A stretch of 64,000 nucleotides of DNA from Primula veris (GCA_963682055.1 OY821743.1:15163566-15227565); one strand, 5' to 3'; positions 22,463 to 34,489 are shown, counted from the first letter of the stretch. The notes: a model not told the origin generated them from the letters alone. Numbers and translations: made by a program.

Positions 22463-22830
22463 TAATGTTTTTTCCACATATGGTGGGTTTTATGGTTTTA
22501 TGTCCTTTATTAACCCATAGATTCGAGTTTTATTTGAAAATGGAGGTATTTGGGGATTTTAAATTGGTTGGTGGGGTTCTATTGGTTCATCAGAGGTGGG
22601 GACAACACCAGATCTAAATTTTAGTCTATCCTAATTTTGTTTTTTTTTCTTCATATATAGCAGGTTTTTGGAATTTTTTGTGTGCATTATTGACCCATAT
22701 ATTCGAATATAACATAAAAATGGAGATATTTGGGACTCTTGAGTTGATTGGTGAGGTCTATTGGCTCATCGAAGTTTGGAAAATCACTGGATCTCAAATT
22801 TCAACCGGGTTTAGCCATGGTAAACCCCGA
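22463..22830. repeat. two-unit tandem duplication, period about 179 bp
   Basis: TTAACCCATAGATTCGAGTT (about 22510) and ATGGAGGTATTTGGGGAT (about 22541) recur as TTGACCCATATATTCGAATA and ATGGAGATATTTGGGACT about 179 bp later. The units have clearly diverged. A longer ORF in the second unit is not conserved in the first, so I do not call it a gene. Confidence 0.75.
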
Positions 22831-23169
22831 TTTTGGTATGATTATCATCAAAATAGTTTGTTACTAGTCGTTATAGGAACTTTTTTAGATTTATCTGATT
22901 CTATTTTCAAAAAGTTAGCAATTGATATTTTATTGGGTGATGTGCTTTTATTAGAAAAAATTAGAAATGTTAGTTTTCGAGCATATCTCACTGAGTATGA
23001 GATTTTTTTACTTTTTAATTTAAAGATTTTGTCAATTATTTCATGTTTCTGAGTTTTTAATTCCGGTTTGTAGCGCATAACAAACGACACACACTTTTTT
23101 TTATATACATTATTCGGTTGACAATTTGATACTTTTGAAACATATACAAATTGATACATTTTTTTTTAA

Positions 23170-23345
23170 CTGCATAACTTGTATGCAATGCATTCCAGCA
23201 TGTATACACTTTCTAAAAGTGTATAGTAACTTCTATGAATTGCATGGAACTAGGTATGCACCTTTTGGAAATGCATAAATTTGCACTTGTTGAGGTGCAT
23301 ACCTAGATATATGAAGTTACATACCACCTCATATGTAGTGCATGT
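23170..23345. repeat. TGCATAC-motif cluster, left part
   Basis: Repeated short motifs of the type GTGCATAC / GTATGCA / AATGCATA occur every 15-40 bp, often after a CTTTTTGAA-like segment. The cluster is split by the solo LTR at 23346 and resumes at 24272. Confidence 0.7.
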
Positions 23346-24266
23346 TTTTGAACCGTGAGTTCAATAATTTATTTTGATAATAAGTGTGATTATAATTTTG
23401 TGATTTTAAGATTTTTCTATTCGATAATATAGTATTTGATCTTTTCCAACAAGCGAAAATGTATATTTTCAAGACAAAATGATAGAGTATTCAATAACGA
23501 AGTCAACGGTTCAAACGAAAATCAATTTGGAGTGCGAACGAGCAAGTTATGGACGTTTCAAAAAGTGAGAAAATTTAGCCAAAATACATGGCGACCAGTC
23601 AGCCATAGAGAAAATGCAACAATGAAGCAAAATGCACACCGATAATGCAAAATGCATACTGATAATGTAAATTGTGAGTCTCACAAATTAGTTTAGTTAG
23701 AAGAAAGCAAAGTTGTCTCTTTACTTTGTTGTAACAAAACTGTAAATAGCAAACTAATAAGCTAAATTGTGAGTGAGTGTTTGGGTAAAAGCTTATTAAG
23801 CAAGTGTTAGCTTAAAATCTCTAGCTCACATCATTTGGGATACTCATAGATTGAGGGCGAATTATTGACTCGTCTTTGTGAAGTCTTGCACTTGTATCAA
23901 GATTGTATACTCGGATAGAGGGTGCGCAAATCGATTGATTAACTCGTTAGGATTTGTAATATTGAATTGAAGATTATAGTGATAATACCTGGTTATAAAG
24001 CAATTCCGCGGAGAGTACTAGACGGGTTGTCGAAACTCTATATAACGTGGTGTCATCTCTACCCTACTTTTTACTTTCTGCATCTATATTATTGTTTGTG
24101 TGAATGCTTTAATTTTAATATTGATCATTATTGCACAAGTTCATTGATTGCTTAGTATATTCACATTAGTTGGGTTGTTAGTTGCTCTTATTTTTTAATT
24201 ATGCAAAAACAGGCTAAAATCTTATTTAACCCCCCACCCCTCTAAGGTTAGCCGCACGTGCCAACA
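23346..24266 (+). mobile_element. solo LTR, second family
   Basis: A 921-bp LTR ending CCGCACGTGCCAACA, flanked by CATGT (23341-23345) and CATGC (24267-24271). Its first bases have decayed from TGTTGAACC to TTTTTGAACC, judged against the better copy at 54323-55568. It shares with that copy the segments TTGCACTTGTATCAAG, AGAGGGTG and the final TAAGGTTAGCCGCAC. It splits the TGCATAC cluster. Confidence 0.82.
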
Positions 24267-24271
24267 CATGC

Positions 24272-24670
24272 AACCAAATATACACTTTTTGAAGTGCATA
24301 CTAGTTGGTGTGATGTTCATACTTCCATTTATTTATGAATTTTTTGAAGTGCATCGACTAACATGCAACATTACTATAGATATGCACGTTTTGAAGTGCA
24401 TACTTGTAGGTATGCAATTCGAAAAATTGAATTAACTTCAAAAAATGTTATGAATTGTAGTGTAAAAAAGGGTGTACATTTGAAAGTGTGTACCTTTTTT
24501 TTCCATGTTAAAAAAAGTTGACTTCTTATTTTGAACAAAATGATATGAATTTAACTACAAATAATAATGTACTAAATATTTTATTAAGTTATGCACTTTC
24601 TCAAATGCATACCAACAAGTATGCCTTTTATCAAGCACATAACAATAGGTATGCAACTATGCATTTTTGA
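24272..24670. repeat. TGCATAC-motif cluster, right part
   Basis: The TTTTTGAAGTGCATACT-type motif continues past the solo LTR, with both orientations present (GTATGCAATT, GTGCATACTA). Confidence 0.7.
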
Positions 24671-24779
24671 GCTACATCATTGTTGTGTGTTTTTCATATT
24701 TGAAAGATATTTAATAGAAGAATTCGGTAAGTCCACTTCCATTTTTTCTTTATTTTTTTAAAAATGATTTTGGGTGAAT

Positions 24780-25200
24780 GAAGCATTATCGAAGTTCTAA
24801 TTAGCATATCGGAGCACCGATGAGCCGTTTAGACCCTCCGGGTAGCTCAATAAAACTCTGGACATCTCATCAGAGTGTCAAGCATTTTTTGGGAGCCTCG
24901 AGCAGTTGTGCTGTGTCAGAGCTTGTTGGATCTCGGCTGTCTCTCAGTGCTCCGAACAATTTTTACTATCTCCGTGTACCTTTTCAGAGTGGTACGGAAC
25001 TTTTTCAAAGCCTCATCGTAGCTTTGATAAGCTCATTGGAGCTTTCAGCAACCTATCAAAACTTAAAACAACTTTTAGAAGTTTCAGACACCTCGTAAAA
25101 GTTGCTGGTAGCGGTTCAGAGACTCGTTGGAGGTGTGGCTATCTCGTCGTAGCTTCCGAGCTCGTTGGAGCTCAGCCAGAGCAGCGGTAGCAATGGATAG
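24780..25200. repeat. quasi-periodic GC-richer stretch
   Basis: Short overlapping repeats of the type AGCTCGTTGGAGCT and TTTCAGAG recur irregularly, giving about 420 bp of moderate GC content. Two overlapping ORFs of about 90 codons lie in it. They look like products of the repeats and resemble nothing I know. Confidence 0.45.
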
Positions 25201-25299
25201 GTGATTAGTAGTTGTGTGTGTTATTAGTGGTGAAGTTGTTGTGTATTGGGATGGAGTTCTGAATTATTTGTTAGATAGTTATACGTTTGGAAAAGAATG

Positions 25300-25781
25300 A
25301 TTTAGAACTAGGTAGCAGGGGTAATTCGGAAATGCCGTCATACCCGTACCGGATATGTACCGCGTACCGGATAAGTAACGGATACTTATATTTTCAAGAA
25401 ATATTGATATGATATATAAGATAGCAAAGAATACTAAAACGAAATAGTATATATTATTCATCAAATCCAATTAAGAGAGCGTTTATTTTTAAAATCTTTT
25501 AATATCTTTGTTTTTCATTGAAACAGTATACAACTAACTATGCACTCTTGTCATATTTTATCCGTACTAATGCTTTAAAATCAATAATATTTACTATTAG
25601 AACTAAAGTACATTAATTTGATTTATTTTTCTCTTTATATACAATTGTTATTATTTGTCTTTAAAATATTGATATATATAATTATAAATTATGACAAAAT
25701 AACTGTCGCATACCAAACGTACCATACCGATTTTTTTTGAAAAACAGGTATCGCCGTATTCGTATCGGACCGGGTACAACG
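25300..25781. repeat. interrupted TACCGG-rich repeat
   Basis: GC-rich ends of the type CCGTACCGGATATGTACCGC and GTATCGGACCGGGTACAAC flank an AT-rich middle, as in many non-autonomous plant DNA elements. The Copia element inserted in its right end, which probably resumes at 32514. Confidence 0.5.
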
Positions 25782-26605
25782 TGTTGGAAAAAAAATCATG
25801 TTTATAGTGTTTTCCGAATTGGTCACGAGTCTAAAAGTTTGGTAAAATTCCATGTGAAGAATCTAAAGTTTAGACTCCGTACTCAAATGGTTTGAGTAGC
25901 TTGTGTGACGAGCTTCGAAACAGTATATCCCATGACCTATTCGGTGAATGAGTGTGAATGGAAATTGACTCCGAAGTCGGACCATGTAGAGACGAAATCT
26001 GGAATTTGGGAAGAAAGAGTGGGAAAATAAAGGGATGGGGAAGTCACCCAAATGTTTATTTTACATCAAAGAGGAAAAACTATTTTGAATAGTTTATATA
26101 CATATTCACCACTAGAGAGTGGTAATAATATGTAGCCTCGTAGATGTGTGTGTAGGCAAGACCACCACACACACGCGCACTCGCTCGGTCTCGGGTACAT
26201 GCACGGGCACGGGTCGCGGGCTTGGGGCTTGGGGAATGTTCCTGTTCCAGTTATGTAATTTTTTTAAAGTACTGTTTCTATTTTGTAATTTCAATTATGT
26301 AATTTAATTCTGTTATTAGAAAAGTTTCATTTCAGTCCTGTAATTTCAATTTCAATCAGAATAGCCCGGCTGTTAAGTTTATACTTTCCAGTCCGACAGT
26401 TTCTATTTATTGCAATTTAGTATATCAGATTATTAATTGATAATAATCTGACTAACGTTTGTTTTAATTACTATTCAGTCCATACATGTTGTAATCTGTA
26501 ATTTCAGTTTCAATTCTGAATTAATAGACATTACACTAGTTTTTGATTAATTCTTTTTAGTCCATTATTATTGTTTAATTATTATTTCGTACACGGAATC
26601 CAACA
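25782..26605 (+). repeat. Copia 5' LTR
   Basis: 824 bp, TGTTGGAAAA to GGAATCCAACA. Compared with the solo LTR at 17292 it keeps the CTCGG-rich part but lacks about 0.6 kb of the middle, including the segment with ACGTTGTACCTTGG. Confidence 0.9.
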
Positions 26606-26973
26606 ATTTTAACCGATACCCTGTTGTTTCTTTCGTGTACTAATTAGTTCTATATTTTTTAATTTTAGTTAATAAGGAATAATTATTTTTTGCTGTCAAT
26701 TCTAAATCTTATTAGAATTTGATTTGCAGAGAAAAATTCCAAAAATAGTTTATTTTGTTTTAAGGATCTTGTTGATACCAACCGTATTGATATTCAAGAA
26801 GAATCGTTATTAATCTTTTTGATACCAATTGTATTGGTATTCAAAAGGAAACCGTTTAATTGTCTTTAGTCATTAAATAAAATTCTTTTACAAACCCAAA
26901 TTTCAGTTTTGGAGTTTTGTTTATAGAATTTGTTGTACACGTATCTCATACGTTTACTGTGTTATCGTTTCAG

Positions 26974-28130
26974 ATGACGAACACATCACCTATTAAGTTT
27001 CCTGACGGGAGTGAGGAAGACCTAGTGGTTGGTGGAAATATCCATAACACTGGGGGCGATGCGAATGTGGGGCCTAACGTGGAGGACGTAGCTGCAGCGG
27101 CTGAGGCCGCCGCGGCTGCGGCTATGGCAGATGCTACGGCTAAAGCCGAGGCTGCAGCTACGGCCAAGGCTGCAGCCAAGGGAAAGGCACCGATGTATTC
27201 GGCAGTGCCTACTTTGGCGACTTCTTATCTAGAGAAACTGAAAAAATTTAGGGGGGGAGAAATTCAAACGTTGGCAGCAAAAGATGCTATTTTATCTCAC
27301 CACCCTGAATCTGACCCGGTTTCTTAAGGAGACTGCTCCCGTCCTAAGCAAGGACGATCTGGACGAGCAGTCGTTCTCTGCGGTTCAGGCATGGAGACAT
27401 GACGACTACCTATGCAAGAACTATATCCTTTGTGCTCTAGATGACACGCTGTTCAGTGTTTTCGAGTCAAAAGTAACTGCAAATGAGCTGTGGGAAACTC
27501 TCGAAAACAAGTACAAAGTGAATAACGCTGGCACAAAGATATTTGTTGTCACGGACTTTCATGAGTACCATATGACTGACAGTAGGGGTGTCATGGAGCA
27601 AGTTGAGGACCTCCAACTCATTTACCATCGCCTTGAGGCTGAAGGGCTAGTGATTAATGAACCTTTACAGGTGGCACTCATGATTGAGAAATTGTCACCG
27701 TCTTGGAAAGACTTTCAAAACTACCTGAAGCACAAGCGAAAGGAAATGAGGCTGGAGGGCTCATTGAGAAGCTCAATATCGAGGTGAGCAACCGTCGTTC
27801 TGTAAGGAGAGGTGGTGGTGATAATATCTCGATGGCAAATGCCAATGTGATCGAAAGCTCCAACGTCAAGCGGAAACACTTTGACAACGGAGGCAGTGCT
27901 GTTGTCTCAAAGAAATTTGCGGGAACCTGCTTTATATGTAACAAGACCGACCATTGTGCCGCATAATGTTATGACAATAAAAGCACTGTTGAGCCAAAGC
28001 CCCCCCTGAAGAACTTCAAAGGAAAGCTCCAGCTCAGACACATCTGGCCGAGTGAGGACGAGATGATGACGACTTCACTGCTGTGGTCTCTGAGGTGAAT
28101 CTCATGGGGAGCAACCCCAAAGAGTGATGG
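26974..28130 (+). pseudogene. Copia gag, broken
   Basis: The ATG at 26974 opens a Gag with an Ala-rich tract (about residues 38-75). A frameshift at a run of seven G (about 27251-27257) separates it from the Gag core (UBN2-type, 27284-27787, with the typical LYHRLEAEG-like segment). A second shift leads to the zinc knuckle at about 27928, where CFICNKTDHC is followed by a stop before the last cysteine. Gag packages the element RNA in cytoplasmic particles. It cannot work as it stands. Confidence 0.85.
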
Positions 28131-31014
28131 CTGGATACCGGCGCCACAAGCCACATCTGCTCTAACCGGTGGATGTTCAAGACCTACGAGGCAGTAGAGG
28201 GAGAAAACTGTTTCATGGGGAATTCGGCTACTTCCAAGGTGGAAGGAAAATGAACGGTGGTCATAAACATGACCTCTGGAAAAGAGCTGAGGTTGACAGG
28301 GATGCTCCATGTACCAGATATCCGTAAGAATCTGGTATCCGGGTCTGTGATGGTGAAGAACGAGTTCAAGCTTGTTTTTCAATCTGATAAAATTGTAATC
28401 ACCAAAAATGGTGTCTATGTAGGCCGTGACTATATGACCAATGACATGTTTAAGTTAAATGTAGGGACACCTGCTCCCAATAAATGTGCTAAAGCTGAGG
28501 CAAGCACAAGGAATGTAATGACAGTTGCCCAAGAGGCCAATTATAAGAATTCTGATTTTGCTTGTTACTTTGAGTCATTTCATTTGTGGTTTGTTAAATT
28601 AGGTCACGTGAATTATAATTCTTTAAAGAAATTAATATCACTAAAATTAATACCAAATTTTGTCTTTAATAAGCAACACAAATGTGAGATATGTGTAGAG
28701 GCAAAATTAACCAAATCTTCATTTCAACATGTTGAACGAGAAAGTGAACCTCTCGGTCTAATACATACAGATGTATGTGACTTAAAGTTTGTACAAACAC
28801 GAGGAGGGAAAAAGTACTTTATCACATTTATAGATGATTGTACTAGAAACTGCTATGTGTACTTAATGAAAAGTAAAGACGAAGCAGTAGAGAAATTCGC
28901 TCTTTGTAAGACCAAAGTTGAAAATCAACTCAATAAAAGAATTAAAAGATTGAGAAGTGATAGAGGCGGTGAATTTGAATCACCGTTTGAGCAAATATGT
29001 GCTGAAAGCAGCATTATACATTAGATCATAGCCCCATACACTCCCGAGCAAAATGGGCTTGCCGAGCATTAAAATAGAACGCTGAAGGAAATGATGAATG
29101 CTATGATAATCAGTTATGGGTTACCCTAGAACATGTGGGGGGAAGCGATACTTTCCGTAAACTATGTTTTAAACAAGTTACCACATAAAAAGCGAGATAA
29201 AACTCAATATGAATTATGGAAAGGTCATCAACCCAGTTATAAGAACCTGCGGGTTTGGGGTTACTTCGCGATGGTCCTAGTTCCCACTCCTAAGAGGATG
29301 AGAATTGGTCCTAAATTGATGGATTGTGTGTTCATCGGATATGCACATAATAGTATTGCATATCGATTTCTTGTACAAAAGTCGGACAATCCCAATGTGC
29401 ACGTAGATACGTATATGGAAAGTTGAGACACCTCTTTATTTGAGGATATCTTTCCCCGGGCAAGTGAACTGACAGAGGAAGAGGAAGAGTCTCGGCGTAG
29501 CAAAAGGGCAAAGAAGGAAAGTTTTTTTGGACCTGATTTCTTAACCTTCATGGTTGAAGGTGAACCGGTGACATATAAACAAGCTATGTCAACACCGAAT
29601 TCCCAATATTGGGAAGAAGCTATCCAAAATGAGATTGAGTCAATCATGTTAAACCACACTTGGGAACTAGTGGTTCTTCCGCAAGGCTGTAAGTCCCTAG
29701 GTCACAAGTTGATCTTCAAGAGGAAGTTAAGGGTTGATGGCATGATTGAGAAATACAAGGCGAGACTTGTAGTCAAGGGCTTCAAGCAAACTGAAGGTGT
29801 CGATTATTTTGACACGTATGCTTCTGTCTTCAAATAAACATCTATCGGAACGTCATTGCTCTCGCAACATTGTTTGATATGGAAATACATCAAATGGATG
29901 TCAAGACGGTGTTTCTAAACGGAGAACTGAAAGAAGAAATTTACATGGAACAACCAGAAGGGTTTTTAGTTCCTGGTAAAGAGCACCAAGTGTGAAAACT
30001 TGTAAAGTCTCTATATGGACTCAAACAAGCACCAAAGTAATGGTACGAGAAGTTTGATAGAATTATGCTATCAAACGGTTTTCGCATTAATGAGTGCGAT
30101 AAATGTGTGTACACTAAATGAAGTGAAAGAGACTGTGTGGTAGTCTGCCTCTATGTGGATGACATGATTATAATTGAGAGTACTAATAGAATCAGCTCCA
30201 CAAAGAAAATGTTGTCACAACACTTCAATATGAAGGACCTGGGTATAGCTGATGTAATATTTGGTATGAATATTATCAAAACATCAGAGGGGTATTCCTT
30301 GTCACAAAGTCATTATGTTAAACAAGTACTAGACAAGTTTGACAAGTGCAGTAAGGCGATGTCCAGATCCCCAATTGAGTTCAACTGTAACCTAAAAAAA
30401 AACTTCGATAAAAGTGTGAATCAATTGGAGTTCTCTCGGGTCATAGGCAGTCTCATGTATATAATGAATTGCACTAGACCAGACATTGCAAACTCAGTAA
30501 GTAGACTGAGAAGGTACAACAACAATCCAAATGAGGAACACTGGAAGGCCATCATGAAACTTCTCAAATATATGAGGTTTTCAGCCGATTACGGGTTGCA
30601 CTATATCACAAGGTCCATGAGTGGATATGTGTTTATAATGGAAGGAGCTACCGTGTCTTGGTGATCCTCCAAATAGACATGTATTGCAAGGTCAACTATG
30701 GAATATGAATTCATAGCGTTAGACCTATCAACCGAGGAGGCAGATTGGCTGAGAAGTCTCTTGGAAGGAATTCCAATGTGGCCGAAACCTGTTCCCGCGA
30801 TAAGCATGCATTATGATAGTCAATCAACTATTACACAGGCATATGATCATATGTATAGTGGAAAGTCTCGACATATACGTCGGAGACATAAATCCATAAG
30901 AGAATTGTTTAATCCGTAAGAGAATTGTTATCTAATGGTGTGGTATCCTTAGATTTTGTGAGATCAAAAGAAATCATAGCGGATCCATTAACAAAAGGTT
31001 TGACTCAAGAATGA
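28131..31014 (+). pseudogene. Copia pol, broken
   Basis: In order: protease with the motif LDTGATSHIC (about 28131); integrase zinc-binding part (about 28570-28710) and core, with HTDVCD at 28760 and SDRGGEFE at 28955; reverse transcriptase from about 29550 with YVDDMIII at about 30152; RNase H around 30690-30900; and a C-terminal ADPLTKGL-type end at about 31000. Stops occur at 29023, 29068, 29130, 29425, 29835, 29992, 30038, 30118, 30661 and elsewhere, many of them TGA or TAG where Trp, Gln or Arg would be expected, which fits C-to-T decay. Not functional. Confidence 0.88.
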
Positions 31015-31624
31015 GTCGAAACGTCATCGAACGGAATAGAGTTAAAGCCCATTAAATTGGTGGCCCCCCCATAGGCAACCCAACCTAAACGGAATCTTTC
31101 CTGCTAGGTTCAAAGGGAAACTGAACTATGAGGGCAATCGAGCAAAACACTCAGAAACTAGTAGTTCCCAGCCCATTTTCACGATGACAGAGTCATTGAC
31201 CTATACCATTGTAAGGGTGAGCTTGAGGCTCTTAATGATCAAAGTAACTCGACAGCCGAGTAAGGTGAGTCAGGACACTTTCGACTTGGAACCACCTATA
31301 ACGAGTGTGTAAGGCCGGTACCATATGATGAGTTTGGGCTAAATCACTAGAGCACTCAGTTGAAGTTGCCAAGGCAGTCCAGGCCAAATATGGACAACAA
31401 CTAAAGGGCCTATTACATGGGTAGAAAGGGCACTGTGCGGGTATCATACTGGGATACACAAAGCTAAAAGCATCTATGCTACCTAATAGTAGTATTCCGG
31501 ATGATATTACGCTACGACAGGTTCAAGGCGCGCGCAACCTGACCTTAGACAGTGAACTTTTGCGGTTCTCTTAATTTGAATTTAGGGCATGGGATTTCGA
31601 GCCAATTGCATTCATGTGGGGGAT
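31015..31624 (+). other. Copia 3' untranslated region
   Basis: Noncoding, 0.6 kb, ending in the purine-rich GTGGGGGAT just before the 3' LTR, which would serve as polypurine tract. Confidence 0.7.
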
Positions 31625-32513
31625 TGTTGAAAAAAAACCATGTTTATGGTGTTTTCCGAATTGGCCATGAGTCCAAAAGTTTTGTCAAATTCCATGCGAA
31701 GAATCTAAAGTTTAGACTCTGTACTCAAATGGTTTGAGTAGCTTGTGTGACGAGGTTCGAAAATGAGAATAATTGCACTATTAATTCAACAGTTCCGATT
31801 GCTGAATTAAGTGACTATTATGGCTGAGATTTCAGCTTAGCCTATAAGTAGGCAGCTCTCCCCCACTCTCTAAACACATATTTTTACATTATGAAAATAC
31901 TGCATACTTTTCCCATAGCATATTAGAAAGAGAGAGAACCACCCACCAACGGCTCGACCTTGACTTGTCGTCAGTTTCTGGCGAGTCATCCGAGACGTTG
32001 TACCTTGGGATTAAAGTGCCAACGCAACCAGAAGCCTTAAGGTGGTTGGACGAATATCGGTTAAGAGCAGACTGTCTAACAGTCACCTCATTTTTTTATT
32101 TCTGTCTTTTAAATACTACAATTTAAATTCTGCAATTTATATTTTGTCTTTTCAATTATGTAATTTCAATTCAGTATTTTAATTTGCTGTACTTAGCTGT
32201 AATTTTCAATTCTGTCTTTTACCTTTGTGAAATTTATTTAAAGTACTGCTTCTATTATGTAATTTCAATTCTGTAATTTAATTCTTTAATTAGAATAGTT
32301 TCATTTCAGTCCTGTAATTTCAATTTAGTATATCAGATTATTAATTGATAATAATCTGACTAACATTTGCTTTAATTACTATTCAGTCCATACATGTTGT
32401 ACTCTATAATTTCAGTTTCAATTCTGAATTAATAAAGATTACACTGGTTTTTGATTAATTATTTTTAGTCCTTTATTATTGTTTAATTCTTATTTCGTAT
32501 ACGGAATCCAACA
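31625..32513 (+). repeat. Copia 3' LTR
   Basis: 889 bp, TGTTGAAAAA to GGAATCCAACA. Compared with the solo LTR it lacks the CTCGG minisatellite part (about 0.45 kb) but keeps the ACGTTGTACCTTGG part that the 5' LTR has lost. A CCTATAAGTAGG TATA-like site is at about 31841. Confidence 0.9.
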
Positions 32514-32666
32514 CAACGTACCTTTAGCCATACAACTTAGGTTTAGAGATATAAAATTTGATAATTTGGTTTAGCCCATTGTATGCTTTGTCATTGCCTC
32601 AATTCTTTTTTGTACATAATTTTCCATTTTTCATAATCTTCCTACCACCTTTCGGCTTTCTGTCTC

Positions 32667-32672
32667 TATAAA
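32667..32672 (+). promoter_or_regulatory. TATA box of the PEPC exon
   Basis: TATAAA in the context TCTCTATAAACC, about 204 bp before the PEPC ATG and about 155 bp after the Copia 3' LTR. Confidence 0.6.
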
Positions 32673-32875
32673 CCAGCAATGTACTACTCTTTTGTATCTC
32701 ACCAATCTCCCTTTCTCTTAACAACTCTCTCTCTTTCAGGTACCACTTTTTACTGAAGCTCAGAATCATTCCATACCTTATACTAGTCACCTATGATTAC
32801 TTTCCACTTGATATAACAACTCACAATATAAGCTGGTTGTTTTCTTTTTTTTGTCACGGAAAATAGATATACATA

Positions 32876-33049
32876 ATGGGCCTGAGGAGTCGTAACACGG
32901 AGAAGTTGGCTTCGATCGATGCGCAACTGAGGCTGTTAGTGCCTGGAAAAGTGTCGGAAGACGACAAGCTGGTGGAATATGATGCTCTTCTATTGGGTCG
33001 TTTTCTTGATATTCTACACGACTTGCATGGAGAAGATCTCAGAGAGACC
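32876..33049 (+). CDS. PPC: phosphoenolpyruvate carboxylase, exon 1
   Basis: The 58 codons from the ATG at 32876 match the N-terminus of plant-type PEPC, a cytosolic enzyme that adds bicarbonate to PEP to give oxaloacetate. The regulatory phosphorylation motif [11 protein letters not shown] keeps its serine (about residue 14), followed by [20 protein letters not shown] and the [10 protein letters not shown] end. A usually conserved Asp in LLLDRFLDIL is Gly here. The exon ends in phase 0 before a GTAATG donor at 33050, where the family goes on with V-Q-E. I find no further PEPC exon in the remaining 31 kb. So either intron 1 is huge, holding the Gypsy element and possibly more, or this is a cut-off gene fragment. 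Confidence 0.88.
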
Positions 33050-33357
33050 GTAATGTTTATTCTCTCATGACTTAGTTACACAAACGTTTGATTATTATTA
33101 ATTTTTTGTTTTAAGGTTGTTTTATTAAGATGACTCCCCAGAAATTATTATAACATTATTTATAACTTTCTGGTTTACCTTATATGTGTTGAGAATATTT
33201 AAGTGATAAAACATGGAATGTTATTTAAAGATTTAATGAGTTAGTTTTATAAGATATAATATCTAAAAGATTTTATCTTGGTTTTTATATTATGATAATT
33301 AAATATGCTATTCTTATGCAAGTATTTATCACATTTTCAATCTATGTTGATTAGATC
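33050..33357 (+). other. PEPC intron 1 start, up to the Gypsy insertion
   Basis: AT-rich and noncoding. TGTTGAGAATATTTAAG at about 33187 could be the start of an older, decayed LTR, but no end was found. The Gypsy target site AGATC is at 33353-33357. Confidence 0.55.
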
Positions 33358-33925
33358 TGATAAAGCCATAACTTTGGTGGGTCGCGTTAGGCTTTTCAAC
33401 AATGATATAATGGTAAATTAACCGTGAATAAAGGACACTTCCTGATCTTTATTATTGCTCGGATTATTATCCTTGTTCGGACTATTATATTTGCTCGGAT
33501 TAGTATTTCGGTTTTACAATTATGCTCGATATGACTATTTAATCTCTCGTCTTGATCTTTCTCCTCTTTTATTCGGTGCTCGGCTGTCTTTTCTCGGTTT
33601 ATTTCTCGAAGTGATATGCTTTGGTTAGTTTATCTCTTTTCTTAACTTCTCTCTATATTTTTTGGATAGATTTTCTGGTCCTTTTCTAGGAGGGGTAGTT
33701 GGCTATTTATAGGCAACTGCGCCTTCTGGGATATTGACAAATGTCTTCATCCCAGTGATTTTTCAGACATGGGTCCCCATTTGATTGGGCTTGGGCTTTT
33801 GGTAGTAACACCTCTATTCCTATAAAAAGTATGAGATGACCCATTTAAGCGTTGGATACCCATTTATAAAGTGGGTTGATTATTACCCGAATAAAACATT
33901 CGTCTCTAATTTTTATGTTCTATCA
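33358..33925 (-). repeat. Gypsy 3' LTR
   Basis: 568 bp; by eye it differs from the other LTR at about two positions (GGTGGGTCG for GGTCGGTCG near 33379, and CATTCGTCTC for CATTCGGCTC near 33900). Confidence 0.95.
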
Positions 33926-34168
33926 AGTGCTCCCTGACTTCCTCGGCGTGGTTTCCATGTCGGGGGAGTCATGTTTGGTTGGTCGATAACGTTACTTCGG
34001 TCTTGTCCTTCCCAATGCTTCATCGAGAAACGCAATAGACTTATGACGGTTCCCAGGGGGGCACATTTAATGTTTCCTATCTAATATCTTTCTTCGAGGA
34101 AAAATCCTATAAAGGGGTGTGCTCCCCCCATACTTTGGCATTTTACTTACTAATTTGCTCGTGACATA
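33926..34168 (+). promoter_or_regulatory. promoter region of antisense ORF 1
   Basis: It lies between the Gypsy 3' LTR and the first antisense ORF. TATAAA at 34108-34113, followed by GGGG, is 61 bp before the ATG at 34169. The minus strand next to the LTR (AGGGAGCACT) would be the polypurine tract region. Confidence 0.6.
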
Positions 34169-34489
34169 ATGGCTTCTTCAGGTTCTACTGATGAGAGCTC
34201 CTTTAATTATATTTCATATTTAGAAACGGAAATCAAGAAATCTCGTACCGCGAATAAGAAACTCGTGGCCAAGGTTTCAGACTACAAGAAAAGGTTGTCT
34301 AACATGGATTCTGATCATCATGTGACGATGGCCGATCGGGATTGGGCCTACGAGCATATAAAGAAGCTCGAGGCTAATCTGGCCAAACAGAAGGCAGCAA
34401 AAAGGGCCTATAAGCTTGCCTTCAAGGAGTTGCATGCTCGGTCTAAACCGAGTTCGGATGACGATGAAGAAGGCTCTTCCTCGAAATAA
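34169..34489 (+). CDS. antisense small ORF 1, coiled coil, 106 aa
   Basis: An intact ORF antisense to gag-pol. The protein is hydrophilic and mostly helical (heptad-like SYLETEIKKSRTANKKLVAK), with a Lys-rich C-terminal KRAYKLAFKELHARSK and then an acidic DDDEE-Ser tail. It has no membrane segment or known catalytic motif. A TATA box lies 61 bp upstream and AATAAA at 34569-34574, 80 bp past the stop, so it reads as a complete small transcription unit. ORF 2 at 34793 ends in nearly the same KRAYKLA-KE--ARSK segment, so the two are paralogues. I know no function for it; nucleic-acid binding or self-association would be guesses. Confidence 0.7.
   Translation: MASSGSTDESSFNYISYLETEIKKSRTANKKLVAKVSDYKKRLSNMDSDHHVTMADRDWAYEHIKKLEANLAKQKAAKRAYKLAFKELHARSKPSSDDDEEGSSSK

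Larger units (their letters stand above)
25782..32513 (+). mobile_element. decayed Ty1/copia LTR retrotransposon
   Basis: A 6.7-kb element with two LTRs (25782-26605 and 31625-32513) and a perfect 5-bp duplication CAACG at 25777-25781 and 32514-32518. The internal order Gag, protease, integrase, reverse transcriptase, RNase H defines the Copia superfamily. Frameshifts and many stop codons show it is dead. The site after the 5' LTR does not show the usual initiator-Met tRNA primer site. The 3' LTR abuts the PEPC promoter region. Confidence 0.93.

Noticed and set aside
22678..23159. Plus and minus ORFs of 103-124 codons
   Set aside because: Part lies in a tandem duplication whose other unit does not keep the frame; no domain recognised.
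26970..27179. Minus-strand Ala-rich ORF
   Set aside because: It is the shadow of the GCN-rich Ala tract of the Copia Gag on the plus strand.
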